This document shows positions 49,486 to 60,424 of a stretch of DNA of 64,000 nt, piece by piece (within the stretch, counting starts at the first letter, position 1; each line of letters opens with the position of its first letter). The position numbers were made by a program, and so were the translations under genes. The stretch spans positions 65,034,618-65,098,617 of the forward strand of contig CM049317.1 of the NCBI GenBank assembly GCA_026874595.1, in the 5' to 3' direction. Under the pieces are notes generated by a model. That model saw nothing but the letters and a program-made list of their open reading frames with translations, searched no databases and was not told the DNA's origin. Origin of the DNA: Sipunculus nudus. Lineage: Eukaryota; Annelida; Sipuncula; Golfingiida; Sipunculidae.

Positions 49486-50399
49486 TTTGAAAAGTGCGGG
49501 AGGATTCCATTGACTATTCCTCCCTTGCCAAAACGTGAAGGGATACATACCCCCACCCACCCCCTCTCCCCACCCACATAATGACATCCCTGTATTAACT
49601 ATTGTTAATTTCACGATTAAACTACACAGTGTTCAGGGTATTTCAAAGGAGTACTGGTAAGAGATATGCTTGCAAAAACACAAAGAGCCCCTGAAAACAT
49701 ATCACACCGTTATATGAAGCATTGCTTTCAACGAAAAAAATATCTTAATAAAATACTAATAAATAAATACTTGATACTTATCTATTAACAGCGAAAAGCG
49801 GATACATATGATCCCCATACACTTGTTTTTTTTTTCCTTTTACGCACACCATCAGTCTTTGTTCTTTTTAAGGGATCTTCCAGAAATTAAAGTGTAATTT
49901 ATACCTGAAGTCAAATGAACATGCAATAACTCGATAAAATGACTGAGGAATTATGTAAACAAAAGCTCGCACAACTCTTTACAATAATATGGTTGCAGGC
50001 AGTAGTAAGATGTACGTATATATACGTGCGTGAGAATAAATACGTTTTGTACATAAAGGGCTCTATGGTAAGGAAATGTATGCATCACTATACTACTCTC
50101 AAGAATAAGATACTTTCAGGTACCATTCCAAATACAATTGTTTTTAATTGGCCATTTAAGAAGTGATTGGAATGAAATGGTATTTAAGTCACCTGAGAAT
50201 ATTGCAAGAATACGTTATATACACACTATACTGAAAGGAGTGGTAACACTTATTGATAACCAGTAATAACATCAATACATCGATTACACCAGCCTAATAC
50301 ATTGTTTGATAAAGGCAAGGGCAAAGAGATTAAATAGGATGTCCAGCGCACATTATGACATAAAATTCTGTGCTTATCTCGGTCAATGGGATTATATGT

Positions 50400-51321
50400 T
50401 TATATCTGTTTTTTATCTTTGACAGTTTTGAGTAAATCTGACATTGGTTTCAGATCCCAAGGTGCATCATAGATGACCAGAGAGTCTGTATGGATCGGTT
50501 TACGGGATACTATGTTGTCAGTTGTTTTCGATACCACAAGGGTTGATTCGACAGCTTCCCTTTCTGAAGTGTCTGAGGTTGGCCTTTCCTCTTGGAGGTA
50601 GGGTGCCATCTGGGCAGATCTTTGAGCAAGGCGACATTGATCGGTACCAATATGGGACTGAATATTCTTTTGGCCTCCTGTAAAGGTACTCCACTCTTTG
50701 GTTTCTGTTGGGCACTTGTCTGGGTTGATAAATGTGGTCTGAGCGATGTCAACCGTTACGCAGCCAAGATGACATGGGAGATCCGGTGTGGTAACGGGAC
50801 AGTCTAACATAGGACGACCTGAAAGGCCTGGCTTTGGTTTTAGATCCCAAGGTGTGTCATAAATGGCCGGAGTGTCCATTTGGATCGGGTTACGGGATAC
50901 AATGCTGTCTTTTTTTTTTAATACCACAAAGGTTGATTCTGCGTTTTCCCTTTCGGCAATGTCTGAGGTTGGCCTTTCCTCTTGGTGGAAGGATGCCGTT
51001 GTGGAAGATCTATCAGCATAGCTGCATTGATTAGGATCCATGTACCTCTGAGCATACTTTTGGCCTCCTTTAAAGGGATTCCCTTGGTTGTCTTCCGTCG
51101 GGAAATGGTCTGGGTTGATAAATGTGGTTTGGCTGATGTCAACGCAGCCATAATGGCATGGCAAATCTTGTGTAGTTTTGGGACACCCTAATATAGGACG
51201 TTCTGGAAGGTCTGGCTTTATGTCGATGGGATTAGTCTTGTGTTTCCCAATTTCAGAATATACGTCCATCTCTTTCTCTACAATGTCCCTTGAAGTCTCA
51301 GTAGCGAGATCCGCCCTTGCC
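50400..51321 (-). CDS. Cytoplasmic tail exon with two 125-residue repeats
   Basis: Last exon, 307 codons, of unknown family. Each repeat has CPxTTxDLPCHxGCV, then QTTFINPD, PTE, GGQK, QEERPTSD, an ER-E-(A)ES stretch, IVSR-PI and finally IYDxPWDLKP. Tyrosine motifs: YSEI at 410, YMDP at 482, YDTP at 543 and YDAP at 673. YxxP is the class of phosphotyrosine site bound by Crk/Crk-like SH2 domains, and YDxP repeats are known from p130Cas; that link is inference. The second repeat has lost the YMDP tyrosine. About 922 bases without a stop in an AT-rich region, and repeat conservation at protein level, support real coding. Confidence 0.85.
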
Positions 51322-54300
51322 CTTCCAAGTAATTGTAGAAAACGAAAATAAAAATAATGTTGTGTACTGGTGTCCTCGTTGGCAAACAATTATATAAATT
51401 TTTGGATAGCTCATGGGTAGCTGATTTTGAAAGAAAAGAATCGTTGGACAGTTCTTACAATGAATCAAATCGATAATGTGTTAATTTTCAAAATCAAATT
51501 TATAATTGTTTTATGTGTATTTTTTTTATTGGCGCGCATTCCTAATGCAATATTTACCGTGTATAGAGAAAAGAGCGCGGTGATATTTGCAAAATTATAT
51601 TATGCTATATTCCTTCTTAAACTCATTTTTTATGCATTGTGAAGTTATGTTATTTTTTTATTGGCGCGCATTCCTAATGCAATATTTTCCGTGTTTGGAG
51701 AACAGAGCGCGGTAATATTTGCAAAATTATATTATGCTGAATTCCTTCTTAAACTCATTTTTTATGCATTGTGAAGTTATGTTATCGTTAACATTATGAA
51801 ACTCATCAAACAACTCGTGTAGCTTATGTCTCCTAGGTATCTTGCGATATCTAAGAGAAAAAGGAAAAGTCAGGCAAGAGAGAGAAGGTAAATATTCCAC
51901 CTTTTTGATCTTCTGTTCAGACATCCAACACATACCCCTAATGTGAAACCAACAACCGCTGTGCTTAGTGTGACCCCCGAGAAAATATATGGATTATCTA
52001 AAACACACAGTTTTGATTTAGTTGACTCAAATAATTTTAATGAGGCCGTAACAGTATAGCAACTAATTGTATTGAAATGTTGCTAATAAATGCAAATATA
52101 ATTCGTGTATTTGCTAATTTTCTCAAAATGTTAATATGAAATGCTTATAACAGTATGACTGTATATATGACAAGTGTGCCTAAACATTCGCACGGTCCAC
52201 AATTATAACCTACATTTAGGGTATTCAACGGTTTAACGAAAGTAACTTTGCATTTTTCTGAGATATTCCAATATGATTTGCAGCTTTTAAATTAGTTCCA
52301 TTCAGTCTCATTGAAAAAAATAGTTTAAAGAGGAAAACTCTTAACGGGATAACATATTTAATATTATAGACATTTTTTGTCAAACAAATCAATTTGCTAC
52401 ACAGGCAAGCAGAGCAAAACGGGCACCTACTATGAACAATATAACATTTACTTGGTATGAATGAATGTTTAATCAGCAGATCTGTCCGAAGAGAAATTAA
52501 AGCAAGTATAAAGCAACATTAGGAATAGTAGATTACCCATCGATATATTTTCCCAGGTACCTCTGGTTCCGTTGTGTTCTAGTCCTTTTCCTTTTTCGTC
52601 ATCTGGATTTTTACCAGCACCACTGGCGGTTGTTCCTGTAATAAAAGTTGAGGTAACGAAAAACCTGGAAATTTATTTTGAAGATATAGTATTATTAGAA
52701 ATATGTTGTCTTAGCCTCATTTTTGATAATTAACCATCCACGAGTATAAAGCAACATTAGGAATAGTAGATTACCCATAGATATATTTTCCCATGTACCC
52801 ATAGTTCCGTTGTGTTCTAGTCCTTTTCGTTTCTCGTCATCTGGATTTTTACCAGCACCATTGGCGGTTGTTCCTGTAATAAAAGTTGAGGTAACGAAAT
52901 ACCTGAAAATTTATTTCGAAGATATAGTATTATTAGAAATTTGTTGTAAATGTGCAGACTTTATATACATGCTTAATTTGTCTACGTATGTGCCGCCATG
53001 CAGATGAAGAGATGTTCATGCAGTAAAAATAATAATTACCAATGCATAGAGTTTCCGCATGGGAGTTGCATGGCTTTCTGTACCACTTCAAATCATCTGT
53101 CCTCAATACAGCGCAGTCTCCCTTTCCTATATTTTTTGTTTTATCGAACCGAACATCTCTTGGCCATTTTATACCTTGCATAATTTATATATGAAATATA
53201 TGAAGTTGTACAATTACCACAACTATTGTTAAATCCGTATCATTGAAATTACGCTAACACGCAGATCACTGTATTGAGACTGAAAATAGGTATCCCGAGA
53301 TGGCTATCAAACAAAGATGGAGTAAGAAGGAATATGTATGATATTAGGATATCACATTTAGGAAGAGTGAGAGACAAAAACGTCTATTTCAGTAATTCAG
53401 TAACCTCATTGGCAAAGTTAAAGTAACATCCCTTAACTTTTGTGACAGTTTATATAAGAAATCATATTTTACAAGCTACGCTTCCCGTCACTCCTATTCG
53501 ATTTGTTCATCAGATATAAATTTACAAACTGTATCAAATACATAATTGACTTTTAGAAGTAAGCAAACATGCCACTTGTCGATAAGTGTAAAGTAAATAT
53601 ACATATAATATACAGAATATTATTATATTCTTATATTCATTTGGCATCTCAACCAGACTTTAATCACTCAGGTTACAGATAACGAACGATTTTCCGTCAG
53701 AATCACAATTAACAATATAGCGAGAATCGTATTAGATACGATTAGACAGTATGAAGATTGTACTCTGGATTAAAACAACATACTTCCGTCTGAATTGACA
53801 AATATCCAGTCTTCTTTGGACCATCCAACCCAGGCCTCATCATCCTCCTTAGTACCCAGTAAGGAAGTCTTTGCCAGTGTATCTGCATCTTTCTGATCAT
53901 ATTGAATCAAATAACCGTTCATGAATTCGCACTCGGCTCTTGCTTGAAACCAGTTAATAGGCCCATGTCCTATTTTGATACATGCCGTAGAATTCGTTAT
54001 ATACTCGCAGTTCCATAATGTGCACCTTATGCAAACTGAAACACAAATGTTTCTTGAAAATAATATATTTATCGAATTGGCCATTCAAATAAACTCTTTA
54101 TCGTTACGGTTTTCTAATTGATATTTATCCAAAATCATGTTATATATTGTTTTCTTTAATCATTGCTTAAACTCAAACTTTAGTCGGTTTTTGTTCGCAA
54201 GGCTTTCAAATTCGCGATATTTTCAAACTGAAGAAAAAAAATTATCCCAAAAATGAAACCTTCATGAATATAAGATACCTTCGCTACAAGGGAGAAAATT

Positions 54301-56110
54301 CATTTGAACTATAGCCTTATTGACATCCCATCAACATTATCTATGCTTATAGATTCGCAAGGCACAACAAATTATAAATATTACCCGATATCGTTTTTAC
54401 TACTTTATGTCATAGCCTGATAATGTTAATAATATATGTATTTTTACATTATCAGCTTATAAACAACATGGATTGTACACTTCTCCAATGTTCCATTGGT
54501 TATTCCCACAGACTAATTAATTCTATGAGCATAACAAATCATTCATGCAATGAGGATACATTGTGTAGTTTACTATAGGATGAGATAGTGAAAATTGAAC
54601 CATGTGAAACAAAGAAAAGTGGGAATTACAAACATTCAAATAACGTAGTACATTGTAGTTACCTGGTATTCTGCAGAGGTATTTTGGAATTTCACTCATG
54701 CAAGATATTCCCTTGAATCTCCTCTGGTTTCCCTTTACAGTGGTACACCCCACTGATTCCTGGTCTTTAACCACGGAAACTATGTAAAAATTCACGAGAA
54801 AAATCATAAGCAATTTGTAAACGTTTCAAATTGGAACATGTGTAAAGCACGAAACTAAATCCCAACAATAAATAAACGCCCCTTGTCTCTAAACAAAGAA
54901 CCTGTTCCAAATACGCACAACAAAATCATAAGCATTTTGTAAGCGTTTCCTGATCTTTCATTTTGGGATCTGTGTAAAGCACGAAACAAAATCCTAAGCA
55001 ATAAAGAAGCGCCTTCTGGCCTTTAAATAAAGATCCTATGTTAAGAACGCACAAAGTAAATAATAAACAATATATAAACGCTTATTTGATTGAATCTTGA
55101 AATGAAATAAACTAGGTCTACTTAAAATATTGAAGACAGAGACGAAATCAAGCCTAAGTACCTATTGAGGCAGGTCTAACATGCGTCCATTTGTTGTACA
55201 CCTTCCTTTGGAGCGATGTCCAAATTTCTTTCATACCATATTTCTTCATTTCATTACTCAATAACTTCAAATCCAACTTCCTTAGTTCACCCGGAAGGGA
55301 CATATTGTGCGCCAAACAAAAGTCTTCACCTGCTGTTCTGGTCACATTCGTTCCGGCGATTAATGTGGCAACTGCAATTTGTCCATTTATTTTAAGTTAA
55401 GGGTAAGCCTTTCATTTAGATTATGAATGTATACTTATATCCTACTGGTCGCCACGGTAAAAGACGACATATCTTTTGATCGACAGATCTTTTATATTAT
55501 TCCACCCCTGCTAGGGTATTTATATCTTCATTGTGTTATATGGGTGCAAAGGAAGGGTTTAATTTAAAGTTAAACTGTAACGATTTATTTTATTCGCTCA
55601 CTGGATCCAGCGTGGAGTTATCCCGGTAACCAAAATAATCGTGTACTACAATAACGGCAACAATATGTAGTAAACAAAAAAAGCCCTACGAACGTGGGCC
55701 ATGCTATTACATAGCGCGGCGGCACCATCAAGGGTTTGACGTAAGATTATGACGTACAAGTAAGCGCAAAAACAAAAAAGGTTTTCTTCTGCCAGTTAGA
55801 GTGACTTGTATATTTGAAAATATTACAACCTGTACCGGTGTTTATAGAGAAAAGCTTGTGGACAATGCCTATAAAGGTATTTTTTTCGAAGTGGAATTTG
55901 CTGAAGCCTTCTGTTCCTATCTAAATGTCGACATGCTAACACTTAGAATGAATCCAAATAGTGGCATAAGCTACATACACAAACAATGGTCAATCAATAT
56001 TAAGAAGTAATGATTAATTTTACAAGTAGTATAATATAAACATACATACCTATAAATCTGTAACTTAAAGCCTCCAGGAGTACGAAGAAGAATAACCATT
56101 GAATGCGCAT
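50400..56110 (-). CDS. Two-CTLD transmembrane receptor with repeated tyrosine tail
   Basis: Ten exons: 56050-56110, 55162-55371, 54663-54779, 53784-54035, 53040-53174, 52775-52873, 52537-52635, 51901-51997, 51755-51850, 50400-51321. All have AG/GT borders; phases are 1 up to exon 8 and 2 afterwards; the total is 2088 bases, 695 codons plus TAA. Residues 1-20 signal peptide; about 30-130 CTLD1 (EDFCLAHN, IWTSL, ISCMSE, YLCRIP); 131-258 CTLD2 (WFQARAECEFMNGYLI, AWVGWS, GDCAVL, KWYRKPC, ETLCIG); 259-324 two stalk repeats; about 329-351 membrane span with NRRSKRYRKIPRRHK stop-transfer; 390-695 cytoplasmic tail of two repeats. No EPN/QPD/WND calcium motif is seen, so ligand binding is probably not classical sugar binding. 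Type I surface receptor by inference. The weakest points are the acceptor of exon 5 (TGCAAG) and the donor of exon 9 (GTTTAAG). Confidence 0.85.
51516..51785. repeat. 136-bp tandem duplication over the end of exon 9
   Basis: Positions about 51516-51651 and 51652-51785 are near-identical tandem copies (landmarks TTGGCGCGCATTCCTAATGC, AGAGCGCGGT, TTTTATGCATTGTGAAG). In the receptor's orientation each copy contains the end of exon 9 and its GTTTAAG donor, so the donor and the last codons are duplicated. Confidence 0.8.
51755..51850 (-). CDS. Exon 9, juxtamembrane basic segment
   Basis: Begins after TTTCTCTTAG, completes an Arg codon and encodes YRKIPRRHKLHELFDEF, a basic stop-transfer followed by an amphipathic stretch. 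Ends before GTTTAAG in phase 2, which fits the last exon; an alternative donor GTTAAC earlier would break the frame. Confidence 0.65.
51901..51997 (-). CDS. Exon 8, transmembrane segment
   Basis: Begins after GTGTTTTAG in phase 1. Encodes NPYIFSG, then about 20 hydrophobic residues (TLSTAVVGFTLGVCVGCL) and NRRSK. Ends before GTGGAA in phase 2. Confidence 0.8.
52537..52635 (-). CDS. Exon 7, stalk exon, duplicate of exon 6
   Basis: 99 bases, phase 1 at both ends: GAGKNPDDEKGKGLEHNGT then GTWENISM. Differs from exon 6 at only three residues. Hydrophilic, Gly/Asn/Lys-rich, with NGT and NIS N-glycosylation sites. Confidence 0.8.
52775..52873 (-). CDS. Exon 6, stalk exon
   Basis: 99 bases, phase 1 at both ends: GAGKNPDDEKRKGLEHNGT then GTWENISM. 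The whole unit of exon plus intron is tandemly repeated with a 238-base period (52505-52742 and 52743-52980). Confidence 0.8.
53040..53174 (-). CDS. Exon 5, CTLD2 second half
   Basis: IKWPRDVRF, GKGDCAVL, LKWYRKPC and ETLCIG. Related to the stranded exons at 851-1023 and 17009-17141. Acceptor TGCAAG, donor GTAATT. Confidence 0.8.
53784..54035 (-). CDS. Exon 4, CTLD2 first half
   Basis: Starts after GTTTCAG. Two extra N-terminal cysteines (RCTLWNC, TAC) typical of long-form CTLDs, then WFQARAECEFMNGYLI and AWVGWSKEDW. Confidence 0.85.
54663..54779 (-). CDS. Exon 3, CTLD1 second half
   Basis: Starts after TTTACATAG. ESVGCTTV, GISCMSE and YLCRIP give the three C-terminal cysteines of a CTLD. 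Ends before GTAACT. Confidence 0.8.
55162..55371 (-). CDS. Exon 2, CTLD1 first half
   Basis: Starts after AATTGCAG. Contains GEDFCLAHNMSLPGELR and EIWTSLQ. Ends before GTACTT in phase 1. Confidence 0.75.
55796..56009 (+). pseudogene. CTLD first-half exon on the opposite strand, inside receptor intron 1
   Basis: After TTCTGCCAG a plus-strand frame reads VTCIFENITTCTGVYREK and FFEVEFAEAFCSYLNVDML: two early cysteines and an A-x-x-FC helix in the order of exon 4 of the receptor. It ends in TAA at 56009; a possible phase-1 donor is at AATA/GTGGCA. No partner exon is seen downstream on this strand. Probably an inverted duplicate of a lectin exon. Confidence 0.5.
56050..56110 (-). CDS. Exon 1, signal peptide
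   Basis: ATG then RIQWLFFFVLLEALSYRFI, a clear secretion signal, ending before GTATGT in phase 1, the phase needed by exon 2. Confidence 0.8.
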
Positions 56111-56778
56111 GTTTCCTAAAGTTGTTTAACACATTCAACGCGATTACGGTCCATACTGTAAGCTCTCCGATGTTTTATCGTACTGTTAGGTTGTCTCACA
56201 AATTGTTCACTGACATACACGTGGAAGTTAATGTATAAATGAATCCATAAATAAGGAAGTATTGACAAACCACTTATCTTCATGAAACATCAGGACACTA
56301 CAGTTAGGCTGATATAGCGACAAACAAAAGAACCTCCCCCGCCCCCCCCCCCCCCCTCAGTCAAATGTACACATACACGTGTACATATATTTGTAATTTA
56401 TAGATGTAATATATCATTGAATATAATATAAAGTAATGTGAATCATTATTTTAAAAAAGGCATACCAAACTTTGTACTTAGTTGTTCTATGAATCGTATT
56501 CGACTTTGATAAATTCTTTTTCCAAAAAGCACGCATGACACATATTAGGCTGTTAATTACATACCGTAAGAATGGTTCCCTTAGTGTAAATGGCAGTAAC
56601 AACCACAAAATCATATGTTTTTATATATTTGTATAATACATATTTCATCTTAAAACCACAAAAAGATGTAGGTCTTTCTCATAGGGTATAGTTCACTGTC
56701 TTTGTCTTAAAAACCTTGTTTGAGTGTAATAGATGGTATAACCACAATACCGCCATTTACCGTAATTTTTTCCAGTGA

Positions 56779-56816
<38 letters not shown>

Positions 56817-56850
56817 TTATTCTTATTGCTTTTTATATTATTATTTTGCA
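56111..56850. other. Upstream flank of the receptor gene
   Basis: Promoter side of the minus-strand receptor. Contains a C run at 56340-56356 and a (TTA)n tract at about 56778-56815. No TATA box was assigned with confidence. Confidence 0.45.
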
Positions 56851-57315
56851 ATATTCTATACCCACCATAATAAAGGGAATTCCCAAGCATGAAGAATATT
56901 ATATAATTAATAAATTATATTTTGACCGGAACTTACCAATATAAGTGTAAAGGACTGTGTGTTTATAGAAACAACTTTCAGTACAAAACAATTGCTTTCA
57001 TGTTTACATTTGACATCCTGTTCACGATCGACAGGAAACTTTCCCGTATCTTTAAAGGGACGATTTGCTATAATAACTGTTATCCATGTTATTGCGTTAT
57101 TGCGTTGCCAGTACAGTATAGTATACAAGGGCATATTGTAGTACAAGGCATGCGGACCACAGTGTGTTTCAATGAGCAGCTTTTTAGTAGATACTAAATA
57201 AATAATCTCATCCCGGAGGAGACATTTTAACTGCTGCGGGACAATAGCCTGTTCCAATCAGTACAGCGCCAACACGCACTGACCTCTGAAAACTGATACT
57301 TCCGTTTATATATAT
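56851..57315. repeat. 465-bp direct repeat, left copy
   Basis: Matches 58106-58575 along its length: ATATTCTATACCCAC, TTTGACCGGAACTTACCAAT, GTAGTACAAGGCATGCGG and GCGCCAACACG occur in order in both. Confidence 0.85.
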
Positions 57316-58105
57316 ATACCGTTTATTCACACCTGGCGTTCGAGTTCGTGTTAGTCTCAGGCCACGACGTTACTATGGGAACCGTTCTGGTTGAACCCTG
57401 GCGTGTAGATGCACAGCACTCGTTTTAGTCTAGAATTTTGGGGTTTGTCATGCGCTATGGGCGCGTGTGTATTGTTGTGTGTGGAATGTTCTTGAAAATG
57501 GAAGTTTCTGGGCTTTGCAGAACGAAAAATACCAGCGGGCACCAAGAGTGTGGCTCTCTCGTCAGTTCATGGGACATTTCCGATAATTGCAGAACTTTCA
57601 AATATTCTACGGACTTTTTACAGACTCAATACGGATTGTCTCCATTTTGCCTTTGGGATTATTACCAGAAATTCACTTTTGGATTACAACAGATTGTTTT
57701 TGCGATTAAATCGGACTTTTCTCTGAGAAGATTTATTTGAACTGATTACGTGAATTACTTATGTTAAAAGACTCTTGTGAGACTGTGACAGACATGGTAT
57801 TCAGAATCACAGCCTAGGATCCGGACTCTGGTACTGTACATTATTATTTTTGTTATACTGAGTAATTGTATTGATTATGTGCATTGTTATGTTAGGATTG
57901 TTCTAAGAAAAAAATTATAATTATTTGTTAAAAAAACCAAGGACTTCTTCATTCATTCCCCTAAACATTTCACGCTGCCTAGTGTTGCGAAATCTGTTTT
58001 TTTATCTCTGTAACAGAATATATGCTCGTCACTATTGCGTGATCTATTGTTATTAGGTTCCTTTTAATTTATTATAATTAGTGTTATTGTTATTAATATA
58101 ACGTC
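57316..58105 (+). repeat. Solo-LTR-like segment (plus strand)
   Basis: About 790 bases, close to the 806-bp LTR at 43467-44272. The part at 57895-58065 matches the end of that LTR in plus orientation (ATTCATTCCCCTA, CATTTCACGCTGCCTAGTGT, GTGATCT, TTAGGTTCC). The upstream part is only vaguely similar and the TGTTAC/GTAACA ends are not preserved, so it is an old or related LTR. No internal element sequence is present. Confidence 0.6.
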
Positions 58106-58575
58106 ATATTCTATACCCACTATAATAAAAAGAATTCCTAAGCATGAATAATATTATATTGATAATTAGATATATTTTGACCGGAACTTACCAATACAAG
58201 TACAAAATATTGCGTGTTTATAAAAACTTCCATACAACTGAAATCAGTAACAAACGATGTCTTTCAGGTTTACATTTGATACATCCTGATAACCACCCAC
58301 AGGAACCGTACCCGTATGTTCAATGGGACGAGTTTATCAGCTGTTATCCGTGTACTTGAGTTGCCAGTACAATAATACACAATGTCATATTGTAGTACAA
58401 GGCATGCGGGTCATAGTGCTTTTTAACAGGCAGCTTTTTAGTGGCTTCTAAAATACATGTTATTATCCTGGAGGAGACATTTATACCTCTGCGGGCAATA
58501 TGCATGTTCCAACCAGGACAGCGCCAACACGTACCGACGTCTGATACTGATACTTCAGTTTTCATATACATGTAT
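58106..58575. repeat. 465-bp direct repeat, right copy
   Basis: Second copy of 56851-57315, on the other side of the LTR-like segment. Confidence 0.85.
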
Positions 58576-59816
58576 ATGCCATATTGAAAAAAAAAATATT
58601 AAAGGACTCTATACCATTAAACACGATGTTCTTGCAAGACCCAAAGCTTATGTCGAATCTACTCTTTGGGGACAATGTTTCCGTAGGAACAACTAGCTTT
58701 CACTTGAATTCGGTTCCACACTGTTAATGCTGTGAGCTTTTATCATTATCGATACTGTTGTTTTATAGCATCAAGTTTGATTTTTACTGATGGCATTTTT
58801 TTCAAAACCTCTGCCCTTTAATATAATGACCTTTTATTTCCGCTATATTTAGCGTCGATGTCAAAGTCGGGCTTTCATGTAGATTCGTCTTCTTAGCGAC
58901 GATGGTCCATCACTCTCTCCGGCTTGTAGCCAATTTTACCTCCGCCTCTTTACTATCATCCTGAGGAGTTCTTCAGCTTGTCCCTAATTTTACTTCCGTC
59001 TCGTAAGGTCGATGCTGCTATCTTGCCCTCTAGCTAGTACATATGATCATGTTATACTCCTTAACGACTGGATTAATCGGTTGTATGGAGAGATAGAAAA
59101 TGAATACACAGAAAATTCGGATTACTCCGTATTGGAATATAACCCATGGCCTTCGGTTGCTGGTCGTTCTCCCTCCAAACAAATTAATATCCCCTACCCC
59201 GTTGTCAGGGTAATCTTTTATATTTTATCTTTTATCAATAATTATCAAGCACCCTTGTGTAAGAAGATTTCTCAAGATATTATATTTTAATATGTTTGTG
59301 TTTATATGTATGTATGTATATGTTAGGATAAACTATCTAAACCAATTAACACAGGAGATACAGGAAAGAAGCAGTTAATACCCATCTATTGTTCATATTG
59401 TTCGGGGACTTCTGCAAATACAAAAGTAATTTTGCAGTCACATGACAAACTAACTGGCTGAGTAAAGATGAATTGTAACATAGGTGCTGAAAGTGTAGTA
59501 GAAGGATCGCCAAGCCGATAAAGCGGGTGTCTTATTATTTCGTTTACAGAACAGCGTCAAAAAGAGAAATATTGTTATTATTTGAAATATACTTTTACCA
59601 TTGAATAATGCTATAATTTGAAATATTGTTTCTTATTACACACATATATATGTTTATATAGCTCTTCAGCTTGTACCTAGTTTTACTCTGGTCTCCGGGT
59701 GTATTATTATTTCGTTAACAGAACATGGTCAAAAAGGGAAATATTAATAAATTTGATATTTACTTTTACGATTGAACAAAGTTATAATTTGAAATATTGT
59801 TTCTAATTACACACAC

Positions 59817-59867
<51 letters not shown>

Positions 59868-60424
59868 TGGAAATTTTATCAGCATTTATGGTTAAGTCTT
59901 TAGGAAAATTTGAGAACTATTATCATTACATCTAACCATAGCACATCGGATGACCTTCCAAGATTTATGGTTTTGTTTCTTCTAAGTTTTTATTAGCTAA
60001 AAGAGTCGGACAAAAGATTTGCCGGTAGAGCATGGGTTTATACATCCACAAAGATTCCGGGACTTGGATACCCATGATAAATGTATATAGGAATAACCAC
60101 TAAAGTTATAATACAACCAACTTTGCCATAAATACCCAAACAATGAACAATGGTTGAAACTCCACCCATATACAGATAACAGCATTATATATCCCGACTA
60201 TTAGGTGCCCATCTAATCATGCATCCATACTGTATGATGTATGTTAGTAAACATTGGCTTTTGTGTGAAAAAAAAACGTTGCCCATGGACAATGACCTTC
60301 AGCTTTTATCAAGGAGCCTTGAACAATGGGTCAGATTACTCAGAGAGTGCTCAAAAGCATGCATTTTGCCAATATATATAAACCTTAGATTTAGGTTACA
60401 GTGACATGACAAAGCTCAGATTTT
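58576..60424. other. Intergenic, no supported gene
   Basis: Contains two similar segments at about 59515-59650 and 59705-59825 (TCTTATTATTTCGTTTACAG-type start, ATAATTTGAAATATTGTTTCT end) and an AT run at 59817-59862. Nothing coding is recognised. Confidence 0.5.

Larger units (their letters stand above)
44273..50399. other. Intergenic, 6.1 kb without a supported gene
   Basis: Contains a SINE-like piece at 46262-46345, AT runs at about 49314-49353 and 49424-49481, and a CCCACC-rich patch after it. The open frame at 47437-47685 follows a TTTTTTAG acceptor-like sequence but has no recognised relative. The right end is the 3' flank of the receptor gene; no AATAAA was found close to its stop. 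Confidence 0.5.

Noticed and set aside
50510-51191. Several other frames overlapping the tail exon on both strands
   Set aside because: Shadows of the 307-codon exon; none is conserved between the two internal repeats.
57438-57740. 100-codon plus-strand frame
   Set aside because: It lies within the LTR-like segment and matches no gene; LTRs often hold chance frames.
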